Assembly (NCBI GenBank): GCA_943329105.2
Contig: CALQCP020000120.1
Coordinates: forward strand, 1-7,060
Length of the DNA stretch: 7,060 bases
Source of the DNA: Chitinophaga pinensis
Lineage (GTDB): Bacteria; Planctomycetota; Phycisphaerae; Phycisphaerales; SM1A02
Direction of reading: 5' to 3'
A model generated the notes under the pieces. It worked only from the letters and a program-made list of their open reading frames with translations, was not told the origin of the DNA and ran no database searches. A program made the translations under genes and the position numbers. Below, one piece after another: positions 1-6,034 of this stretch. Position 1 is the first letter of the stretch, and every line of letters begins with the position of its first letter.

Positions 1-1182
1 GCGAGCGATGCAACAAGTACGCCGGCGCAGCAGATCGACGCCTACGTCAAGAGCGTCAGTGAGCGCCCATCGCCAAACGCTGTATTCGCTGTGCGCTCGC
101 GCAAGGAGTTTGAACTTGATGGGCGCCCCGCTGCCCTCTTGTACACGTCCTTGCGTGAAGGAACTGGCGACGATGAAATCTCCGCCGTTCAGGGCTACTT
201 CATCCTGCAATTTGCCCCCAATGAATTTGTAGTGATTTCATCGCTCCTCGCTGAACAAGACTTTGCTTCAGTGTCACAGCTCTTGGAACGATCGTTCCGC
301 ACCATGCAGGTTGCCAACCAGGCCGCCCTTGCTGACGAACGGTCCGGACGAATTGCGCGCGGCGATCACCTGCTCCGTGGCCTTGATGAAGAAGCTATGC
401 GTCGCGCACTTGATCCCGTGGGCGCAAAGGGCGAAGCGCCAGCGCCGCGCTGGTACCGCATCACACGCGTTGATGCCACGGGTGATGTGAAAGATGTGGG
501 CTACATGACCATGGTGGTGATCGATGCCGCCCAAGGATTGGCCAATCCAGATCGGCGCGAGTCGGAATGGAGCAAGAACGAAAAAGAACGTGGATTACTG
601 GTGCGGATGCAGGTTCGCACGCTCCTTGACGCTACCGGTACGGCCTTCAGCGATACCGAAGCGCGCTACTGGACACGTTGGGATCGCGGGCGCGAATTCT
701 GGACCGTGCGCTCCACGATCCGCAAGGATCGCGCGAGCAGCACCTCAACGCAGCTGGGTATTCGGAGCGAACCAACGAGCGGATCGCCACGACCCATTCT
801 GGAGGTGGCGGATGTGGTGCCGAACGAAGTTGCCACGGAACCACGACGGTGGCCGATTCCGGAAGTTGGCTATTTGTCGCAAGCAGAGTCATTGGTCTTG
901 CCGCGCCTGTTTCCGAAAGTTGACGCGCCCATTGACTACGGTTTCTATTGCTTCGATCCACGGAGCGGCAGGCTGGCGCAGCGGGTTGATCGCCAAACAC
1001 CCACCGCAAAGGGATACAACATTGCAACACAGACCACACTGGAGGCGCCGGCGATCGCACAGTTCGTTGATGAGCGCGGAATTCTGCTGAAGCGTTCCAG
1101 TGATGACGGCTCGGTGATCGAGGCCACTACTGGGCAAGCACTGCTGGAATTGTGGCAGAAAAAGGGACTTCCAACCAAATGA
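1..1182 (+). CDS. Hypothetical protein, 5'-truncated by the window edge; possible DcrB/PsbP-like segment near the start
   Basis: The frame is open from base 1 to the TGA at 1180-1182, giving 393 residues with no credible start, so the true start lies upstream. The GTG at 91 falls inside continuous coding sequence and lacks a convincing ribosome site. Fragment residues about 27-104 (VFAVRSRKEF, then GYFILQFAPNEF, then a helix ending in LLERSFRTMQV) have the strand-strand-helix pattern of DcrB/PsbP-like domains that close with 'l..i..SF'; this is inference from pattern only. The remainder has two stretches that look beta-rich, one from PRWYRI (about 149) through MQVRTLLDA and TVRSTIRKD, the other from IPEVGYLSQ (about 286) through GYFCFDP-like text to the C-terminus. 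No catalytic motif or membrane segment is visible. The stop overlaps the next start in ATGA, so the two are probably cotranscribed and the products may work together, perhaps in the envelope. I do not recognise the gene as a whole. Confidence 0.85.
   Translation, partial: ASDATSTPAQQIDAYVKSVSERPSPNAVFAVRSRKEFELDGRPAALLYTSLREGTGDDEISAVQGYFILQFAPNEFVVISSLLAEQDFASVSQLLERSFRTMQVANQAALADERSGRIARGDHLLRGLDEEAMRRALDPVGAKGEAPAPRWYRITRVDATGDVKDVGYMTMVVIDAAQGLANPDRRESEWSKNEKERGLLVRMQVRTLLDATGTAFSDTEARYWTRWDRGREFWTVRSTIRKDRASSTSTQLGIRSEPTSGSPRPILEVADVVPNEVATEPRRWPIPEVGYLSQAESLVLPRLFPKVDAPIDYGFYCFDPRSGRLAQRVDRQTPTAKGYNIATQTTLEAPAIAQFVDERGILLKRSSDDGSVIEATTGQALLELWQKKGLPTK
1161..1167 (+). promoter_or_regulatory. 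Ribosome binding site for the gene at 1179
   Basis: The sequence AAAGGGA lies 11 bases before the ATG at 1179, inside the end of the upstream gene. It favours ATG 1179 over the in-frame GTG at 1152, which would lie upstream of this site. The spacing is a little long, so reinitiation through the ATGA overlap probably also contributes. Confidence 0.45.
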
Positions 1183-1961
1183 CACGAAGCCACGCGGAAA
1201 CCCTGCATCGTCATCGCGGGGTCGCATGTTCGCCAAAGATGGCGTTCATAGCACTGCTCCTTGCGCCATTCGCCCTGGCACGATGTGCCGCAACAAAGCC
1301 GGCAGTTCCTGACAACGGTGCATTCTTTACCGTGCTTTCTGAGCAAGCGCCGCAGACTGACGCACAAGTGCCCTCAAGTAGTTTGGAGCCAACCCGCGCC
1401 ACCATTGAACGCTGGGGGGTGGTTGGCGCAGACACCGCATTTGAAGTTCGCATGTCGGTCAACGGTAACGAGGACAACGAACGCTGGTCGCGCAGCGAGC
1501 CTTCCGCAACGCGGGTCATGGGGCGAAGCAAGACTGATGAGGTGACACTCATCGAACAGACTGATTCGTCCGACGGCTCCACTACACGCTTTCTGCAGCC
1601 ACTCGTTCTGGCGCCAACCGTGTTGCGCGCCGGCGAGGAATGCGCGAGCACCAGCGTGGTAGTGACTGTTCGCGGCAACGCGACCGACAATGAGGGCGGC
1701 CGCGCACAGCGTTCGATGAAACTTGCGTCCGAAGACCAAATTCGCACCCCACTTGGCGAATTGAGCGCGCTGCGGATTGATTCCGTATTTACTATGAAAG
1801 TGCCATTTGCCAGTATGCGACGCGAAACATCAACATGGATACGCGCCGGTGATGGACCGGTGGCCATCCGCAGTGTTGAGAAGATCTTGGTGATGGGCGT
1901 GGTGCCACGCAATCGCTCAGAAACGCGCGTTCGATTGCCCGCCACTGGATTGACTCAATGA
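1179..1961 (+). CDS. Small exported protein of unknown function, possible lipoprotein
   Basis: A 260-residue protein starting at ATG 1179, which overlaps the preceding stop as ATGA. A GTG at 1152 and an ATG at 1239 are in-frame alternatives. Residues about 10-38 have a basic stretch (HRHRG), a hydrophobic core (MAFIALLLAPFALA) and then LARC, with cysteine 36 followed by a Pro/Thr/Ser-containing linker. This is a signal peptide and possibly a lipobox, although arginine at -1 is atypical for lipoprotein processing, so cleavage by ordinary signal peptidase is also possible. The mature part looks beta-rich with no enzyme motif. Its second half (GELSALRIDSVFTMKV, then ETSTWIRAGDGPVAIRSVEK, then a closing strand) recalls DUF3108-like or similar periplasmic beta-barrel-like domains, where 'W...G.G.V' precedes the last strands; that comparison is from memory and weak. 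The position between the gene 1 fragment and a glycosyltransferase suggests an envelope role. The specific function is unknown. Confidence 0.8.
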   Translation: MTRSHAETLHRHRGVACSPKMAFIALLLAPFALARCAATKPAVPDNGAFFTVLSEQAPQTDAQVPSSSLEPTRATIERWGVVGADTAFEVRMSVNGNEDNERWSRSEPSATRVMGRSKTDEVTLIEQTDSSDGSTTRFLQPLVLAPTVLRAGEECASTSVVVTVRGNATDNEGGRAQRSMKLASEDQIRTPLGELSALRIDSVFTMKVPFASMRRETSTWIRAGDGPVAIRSVEKILVMGVVPRNRSETRVRLPATGLTQ

Positions 1962-1962
1962 C

Positions 1963-1967
1963 AGGAA
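1963..1967 (+). promoter_or_regulatory. Ribosome binding site of the glycosyltransferase gene
   Basis: AGGAA lies 7 bases before the ATG at 1975, within the only gap of the left gene block (1962-1974). It supports ATG 1975 (MIGMPRV) as the start rather than the second ATG at 1984. The gap is too short for a separate promoter or terminator. Confidence 0.6.
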
Positions 1968-1974
1968 TAAGCCC

Positions 1975-2754
1975 ATGATCGGAATGCCGCGTGTACTTCT
2001 TGCCATTCCCGTCTTTAACGAGGCGAAGTCGATCGATCGCGTGTTGAGTGCGGTCAAGCCGTACGTGCAAGACATCCTGATGGTGGATGATGGTTCAACG
2101 GACGAAACGCCCGCCCGCATTGCCGCGCATCCAGTGGAAGTGATCCGTCACTTCCAGAATCGTGGCTACGGACGATCCATGCAAGACATCTTCCATGCCG
2201 CGGAGGCTGACGGCTATGGCTGGGTCATCACCATGGATTGCGACGAACAACATTCGCCCGCTTCTATTCCCGACTTTCTACAAGCCATCCGCGCCGACAG
2301 CGCCGACGTGATCAGCGGAAGCCGATACCTCCGCGCAAGCCCGGAAGACAACGATGCTCCCGGGCGGCGCCGCGAAGTGAACATGACGCTGACCGCGGAG
2401 ATCAATGCTCAACTCGGCTCGGTGCCGTCAACAAGCGGCACACGAGCAGCGCTGGGCGGTGGACTCACCGATTCGTTCTGTGGTTTCAAGGCATATCGCG
2501 TGGCGTCCTTGCGAACCCTGAGCTTGGATGTGGATGGCTATGACTTTCCGTTGCAATTCTGGGTGCAAGCCGTGGCGCACGGGCTGCGTGTGGATGAGAT
2601 TCCTGTTCCACGCATCTATGTTGATCTGAATCGATCATTTGGCAGCGAGCTTGATGATCCCACTCGCAGGTTGGCCCTGTACCGCGCCACCTTTGAACGC
2701 GAACTTGCGCGCTGCGCGGGGAGACTTCGCTTGATCACCGGGAGTGTGGCGTGA
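1975..2754 (+). CDS. Glycosyltransferase family 2 (dolichyl-phosphate-mannose-synthase-like, soluble)
   Basis: A 259-residue GT-A fold glycosyltransferase, expected to transfer a sugar from a nucleotide-sugar donor to an unknown acceptor in the cytoplasm. The N-terminus gives the first Rossmann-type strand and loop (VLLAIPVFNEAKSI, residues 7-20), then VDDGSTDE (37-44) for nucleotide binding. The metal-binding DxD-type motif is MDCDEQHSP (87-95), followed by DVISGSRYL (111-119). FCGFKAYR (168-175) is the acceptor-side motif, and IPVPRIYVDLNRSFG (209-223) with LDDPTRRL closes the domain. No transmembrane segment is visible, so the C-terminal membrane helices of many family members are missing; it probably acts as a soluble or peripheral enzyme. 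Residues about 148-163 look like a Ser/Thr/Gly/Ala insertion before TDSFCGF. A good ribosome site precedes it, and its TGA overlaps the next start as GTGA, so translation of the two is probably coupled. Donor and acceptor cannot be read from the sequence. Confidence 0.93.
   Translation: MIGMPRVLLAIPVFNEAKSIDRVLSAVKPYVQDILMVDDGSTDETPARIAAHPVEVIRHFQNRGYGRSMQDIFHAAEADGYGWVITMDCDEQHSPASIPDFLQAIRADSADVISGSRYLRASPEDNDAPGRRREVNMTLTAEINAQLGSVPSTSGTRAALGGGLTDSFCGFKAYRVASLRTLSLDVDGYDFPLQFWVQAVAHGLRVDEIPVPRIYVDLNRSFGSELDDPTRRLALYRATFERELARCAGRLRLITGSVA
2740..2744 (+). promoter_or_regulatory. Ribosome binding site that decides the GTG start at 2751
   Basis: GGGAG lies 6 bases before the GTG at 2751, inside the end of the glycosyltransferase gene. 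It supports the GTG start in the GTGA overlap over the first in-frame ATG at 2826 (residue 26). Confidence 0.5.
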
Positions 2755-4088
2755 ACAACGCGGCGCATGATGCGCTCACCACTGTGGAGAGCGCGGGACC
2801 GCTGCGCGTGGCGCAGGGCACGATCATGGGTGCCGAACTGTCCTACTGGCGCGATGCCATGCGCGAAGAATTACAGATGCCCAGCGGCATACTGGTGGGT
2901 ACCGGGCACCAAGTGGAGTGGTGGCATCCGGGAATCGCTGCGAAATTCATGTGGGCGAACGCCGTGGCCGCGCGCGCTGGCGCTGCAAGCGTGTGGCTGA
3001 TCATTGATACTGACATTCGTGATCCGCGCGAACTGCGCGTCCCGGTGAGTGCCAATGGAACTATTGAATCGGCGCTGCATCGCTTTGGACCACGCGCGCT
3101 GCATGGAACGCCGGCGTGCGTTCGAAGCGTGTGTCAACCGACGCCCTTTGAGGACGCGCGCGGGATAGCAATTCCGCCGTGTGCAGCCGCGGGAACAGAT
3201 GCGGCCTATCGCGCACTGCTGGCACACTCCAATGCCGCGGACTGCACCACGCAAGTGCTGGCTGCCGTGCGCGAATGCACGCCGGAACTCGGCGCTCCAG
3301 GCTGCACGGTTCGCTCATCGCAACTCATGAAGACTGCGCTGGGCGTGGCCATCGTGGAGCGTGCCGCGCGCGAGCCGCACGCCTGCGCGCGGGCGTTCAA
3401 CGCAGCGGTGGCGGTGGTTCCGCGAGTTGCTCGCATGCTCGCCGAAGACGGCCCGCTCGGTCCTGAACTTCCCTTGTGGACCCGTGGCAGCGACGGAGGC
3501 CGGCACCGCGTGCACGCGGCCGAACTTGCTGCGCTGCGTGCGGAACATGCACCGCTTTGGCCGCGCGCATTTCTCACCAGCGCCATGGCACGAGCGGTAC
3601 TCTCCGATCGATTCGTGCACGGCACGGGCGGCAAGATCTATGAACGCGCCACCGATCTGTTTGCACAGTCGTGGCTTGACGCGCGGCTTCCGGCATTTGA
3701 TGTTGCCAGCGCCACACTGCGCCTTCCTTTCAGCGCTGACGCGCTCCCACCACCCGTCACGGCTGCGGCTCGGCGCGCCCGATGGTTCGACCCGGATTCA
3801 ACGGGAAACGCGCCAAGCTCAAGCAAAATGGTGGCACTGGCAACCATTGCAAGCGCGCCGCGCGCCAGTGCCGCACGCCGCAGCGCTTGGCTTGCCATGC
3901 ACGCGGAGTTAGGACGGGCGCGTGCAGTGCATGCAACTGAAATTCAAGCATTGGATGCCCATCACGCTGCTGACCGAACCCGCGCACGCGCCGCGCAACT
4001 GCGCGCCGATCGAACATGGGCTGCGGTGCTGCATCCACCGGAAGCGCTGGCTCACTTGGCGGAATCACTCCGCCGGCAATGCCAATGA
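2751..4088 (+). CDS. BshC-like protein of unknown function (TGHQ...HPG / FVHGTGG family)
   Basis: A 445-residue protein with a GTG start in a GTGA overlap with the glycosyltransferase, supported by GGGAG 6 bases upstream. Three blocks resemble, in order, the layout of the bacillithiol-synthesis enzyme BshC: GTGHQVEWWHPGIAAKF (50-66), comparable to the 'GQQ.G...GP.Y...K' nucleotide-fold loop of BshC; VWLIIDTDIRD (81-91), at the place of BshC's 'P.FWVAGEDHD' strand; and PRAFLTSAMARAVL then FVHGTGGKIYERATD (271-302), at the place of BshC's 'TRPLMQ...AGPGE..YW' block. The C-terminal 60 or so residues are rich in Ala, Arg and Glu and probably helical. I recall proteins of this type as hypothetical proteins in Planctomycetota. 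They diverge enough from true BshC that cysteine ligation should not be assumed. Seven cysteines lie between residues 123 and 212, outside these blocks. No signal peptide is visible, so it is probably cytoplasmic. Coupling to a glycosyltransferase suggests a shared pathway. Function unproven. Confidence 0.85.
   Translation: MNNAAHDALTTVESAGPLRVAQGTIMGAELSYWRDAMREELQMPSGILVGTGHQVEWWHPGIAAKFMWANAVAARAGAASVWLIIDTDIRDPRELRVPVSANGTIESALHRFGPRALHGTPACVRSVCQPTPFEDARGIAIPPCAAAGTDAAYRALLAHSNAADCTTQVLAAVRECTPELGAPGCTVRSSQLMKTALGVAIVERAAREPHACARAFNAAVAVVPRVARMLAEDGPLGPELPLWTRGSDGGRHRVHAAELAALRAEHAPLWPRAFLTSAMARAVLSDRFVHGTGGKIYERATDLFAQSWLDARLPAFDVASATLRLPFSADALPPPVTAAARRARWFDPDSTGNAPSSSKMVALATIASAPRASAARRSAWLAMHAELGRARAVHATEIQALDAHHAADRTRARAAQLRADRTWAAVLHPPEALAHLAESLRRQCQ
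4058..4074. other. Short perfect hairpin at the convergent gene ends
   Basis: GGCGGA (4058-4063) and TCCGCC (4069-4074) form a 6-bp perfect inverted repeat around a 5-base loop (ATCAC) that contains the minus-strand stop codon at 4065-4067. Two further T-G wobble pairs could extend the stem at its base. Neither strand has a U-run after the stem, so it is not a standard intrinsic terminator. It could still slow transcription or protect a 3' end. It may equally be a by-product of the GC-rich coding sequence on both strands. Confidence 0.25.
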
Positions 4089-5120
4089 CGATGCCGCCAA
4101 CGGATCGGGGCGGAACAGCCGAGTATCCAGGCTCCACACCTTGTCCGTGAATTCTTGACCGGGATGAATGCCCTTGGAACGCTGCGCCGCATGAATGGCA
4201 ATCGCAGTCTTGGCATCCAAATTGTCAAGCATTGCAACAAAGATCGCTTCCGGAGTAGACGGAATCTTGGTGGCACCAAACTCCAGCGATCCATGGTGGC
4301 TGAGCACGATGTGCTGCAAGACCAACAGTGCATCGGCGGGGATGCGAACATTTCCATCGCGGGAAACCTTGCTTGCCATCGCGCTGAGCATGATGACGCC
4401 CTTCACGGTGTGGCCAAGCAGATTCCCTTCTGCGGTGTAACTGAACCCGCGCTCCCACGTGAGTTCGGAAGTCTTGCCTAAATCATGCAGGAACAGACCA
4501 ACCAGAACGATGTCGCGATTGAGTTCCGGATAGAGCGGAAGCATGCCCTCGGCAAGGCGCAAGAGCTGCAGCGTGTGTTCAAGCAGTCCGCCAATCCACG
4601 CGTGGTGCACACTCACCGCGGCCGGTGCTTGGCGCACTCGTGCCATGAACGGTTCGTTGGAGAGGTACGCATCCGCGAGCGCACGCATGGCTGGATGTGT
4701 CAGGGAACCCATGACGCGGCGCAGTTCCAATTCCATGGCAGGAATGTCATGCTGCGATGCAGGAAGGAGCCGCGCCAGATCTTCAATATCTACTTCAACA
4801 GAACGGATTGAGTCCACCACAATCTGCACTTGGCCGTTGTATTCCTGCGCTTGCCCACCGATCCACACAAACCCGGTCCGCGCAATCTCCCCAAGTTGCG
4901 ACTCGTCAAAAGTCCATTGCCGAATGGCCACTTCACCGCTTGCATCACGAATGATGCCCTTCAAGAAGTGCTTGCCATTCTTGGCAGTGCCGCACTGCGG
5001 GTTCACCAGCGAATAGGTGCCGTCCACATAGGTGTGCGGGCGGATCTTGTCGATCGGAACATGTGGAACATGCGATCGTGGCTGGCTTGGGCCGGACGGC
5101 TGCGTTTCTGCCTGTGTCAT
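4065..5120 (-). CDS. yhaM: YhaM-family 3'-5' exoribonuclease (OB-fold plus HD domain)
   Basis: A 351-residue cytoplasmic protein. After a Pro/Ser/Gln-rich tail (1-20), residues about 23-110 form an OB-fold nucleic-acid-binding domain (GKHFLKGIIRDASGEV, then FVWIGGQAQEYNGQVQIVV). The HD metal-dependent phosphohydrolase domain follows: HHAWIGGLLEHT (172-183), the defining FLHDLGK (210-216), GH (236-237), SHHG (274-277) and MLDNLDAK (297-304), so all expected metal ligands are present. This OB-plus-HD order matches Bacillus YhaM, which shortens RNA from the 3' end and can also degrade DNA; the present protein is somewhat longer (YhaM is about 314 residues). The ATG start overlaps the nnrD stop as ATGA. 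No convincing ribosome site precedes it, so translation probably depends on ribosomes finishing nnrD. Its 3' end overlaps the BshC-like gene by 24 bp on the opposite strand. Activity toward another phosphodiester or nucleotide cannot be excluded. Confidence 0.9.
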   Translation of the reverse strand: MTQAETQPSGPSQPRSHVPHVPIDKIRPHTYVDGTYSLVNPQCGTAKNGKHFLKGIIRDASGEVAIRQWTFDESQLGEIARTGFVWIGGQAQEYNGQVQIVVDSIRSVEVDIEDLARLLPASQHDIPAMELELRRVMGSLTHPAMRALADAYLSNEPFMARVRQAPAAVSVHHAWIGGLLEHTLQLLRLAEGMLPLYPELNRDIVLVGLFLHDLGKTSELTWERGFSYTAEGNLLGHTVKGVIMLSAMASKVSRDGNVRIPADALLVLQHIVLSHHGSLEFGATKIPSTPEAIFVAMLDNLDAKTAIAIHAAQRSKGIHPGQEFTDKVWSLDTRLFRPDPLAASSLALPAE

Positions 5121-6034
5121 GGGCGTTCGAGTGTACGCAGTGTGGCAATGGCCGCGGGGATTTCCGCCGCAAGTTCCGTAGCAAGCATTCCCGCAGTGCC
5201 ACCAGCGCGAGCGGACCAGTGTTCACCGGCAATGGCGTGTGCCTGCACTGCGAGCCGTGCGCAGTTGTAGAGACCCAGTGAATCTCCATACTGCGCCACC
5301 AAACCAGCAATGACGCCGGAAAGCACATCACCGCTCCCGCCGATGGCCAGTGCATCATTGCCGTGCGAACATGTCCAGGTGCGGGCTCCGTCGGACACGA
5401 CCGTCCCGTGACCCTTCAATACAACGATGCATCCAAGCCGTTGCGCCAATCGCTCCGCTGCAGCCGGACGCGCCACCGGATCAATCGGATCGACATTGAG
5501 ATGCAGTGCGTCCGCGAGCCGCGCAAATTCACCGGGGTGGGGAGTCATGATGATGGGAGCGCGCAAGTCAAGATCAAAGCGCGGAGTGGCGGCCAGGCAA
5601 TTGAGCGCATCGGCATCAACGATCACTGGGCGATTGTCATCCTGAGCGAGTACGCGAATCACTACCTGTGCTTCGGCAAATCCCGTTCCCATTCCGGGGC
5701 CGATCACCAAGACATCGGCGCGGCGCGCTTGTGTATCGAGTGCTGCGGCGACTGCGTGCGGAACAAGGTGACCGTCACTATCCACTGCAAGCGGAATCCC
5801 GGTGGCGGAGGGGTTTGCTGCAAGAATTGCTGGCAATAGTGGCTCGGGCGCTGCGGCCATGCAGAGCGCGGCACCCGCCCGCAATGCGCCAAGTGATGCC
5901 AGCACCACGCTGCCGAGCATGGTGATCGGATGCGCAGCATGACCGCCGATCACACAGACCGTGCCGAATGTTCCTTTGTGGCCGGCGGGGTCACGCGCGG
6001 GCAGCGCGGGAAGTGCATCACTTGCGCCATTCAT
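5117..6034 (-). CDS. nnrD: ADP/ATP-dependent (S)-NAD(P)H-hydrate dehydratase
   Basis: A 305-residue ribokinase-fold enzyme (YjeF C-terminal / carbohydrate-kinase-like family). It dehydrates damaged (S)-NADHX or (S)-NADPHX back to NAD(P)H at the expense of ADP or ATP, as metabolite repair in the cytoplasm. Visible motifs in order: HKGTFGTVCVIGG (19-31), a helix rich in Ala and Leu ending ALRAGAAL, VIGPGMGTG (110-118), PVIVDADALN (136-145), TPHPGEFARL (164-173), VVLKGHGTVV (204-213) and the nucleotide-binding GNDALAIGGSGDVLSG (225-240), whose Asp236 is the expected catalytic residue. The length fits the dehydratase domain alone. The N-terminal epimerase domain (NnrE) found fused to it in many bacteria is absent. 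The ATG start is backed by AAGGGAG on the minus strand (6042-6048), 7 bases upstream. It overlaps the transglutaminase-like gene before it and the yhaM-like gene after it, each by an ATGA. Confidence 0.94.
   Translation of the reverse strand: MNGASDALPALPARDPAGHKGTFGTVCVIGGHAAHPITMLGSVVLASLGALRAGAALCMAAAPEPLLPAILAANPSATGIPLAVDSDGHLVPHAVAAALDTQARRADVLVIGPGMGTGFAEAQVVIRVLAQDDNRPVIVDADALNCLAATPRFDLDLRAPIIMTPHPGEFARLADALHLNVDPIDPVARPAAAERLAQRLGCIVVLKGHGTVVSDGARTWTCSHGNDALAIGGSGDVLSGVIAGLVAQYGDSLGLYNCARLAVQAHAIAGEHWSARAGGTAGMLATELAAEIPAAIATLRTLERP

Noticed and set aside
91..93. GTG as the start of the first gene
   Set aside because: The same frame is open to base 1 with protein-like sequence, and no good ribosome site precedes the GTG. 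The gene is better read as truncated by the window.
1152..1154. GTG as the start of the exported protein
   Set aside because: It would extend the overlap with gene 1 to 31 bases and place the AAAGGGA site downstream of the start. ATG 1179 in the ATGA overlap fits better.
1211..1945. 244-residue open frame on the minus strand
   Set aside because: It lies antisense to the exported-protein gene, which has a signal sequence, a ribosome site and an ATGA junction with gene 1. The antisense translation has no recognisable motif and is typical of a shadow frame in GC-rich DNA.
3206..3634. Minus-strand 142-residue frame, with further alternative frames at 2871-3254 and 3361-3912
   Set aside because: All fall inside the BshC-like gene, are rich in Arg, Ala, Ser and Cys as expected of shadows of GC-rich codons, and show no domain signature.
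2751..4088. Naming the gene bshC
   Set aside because: Only the order and approximate character of three blocks agree with BshC. The exact motifs differ, and no BshA (GT4) or BshB deacetylase is present in the window.
4543..5016. Plus-strand 157-residue frame
   Set aside because: It is antisense to the OB and HD domains of the yhaM-like gene, whose motifs are intact. The plus-strand product has no plausible motif.
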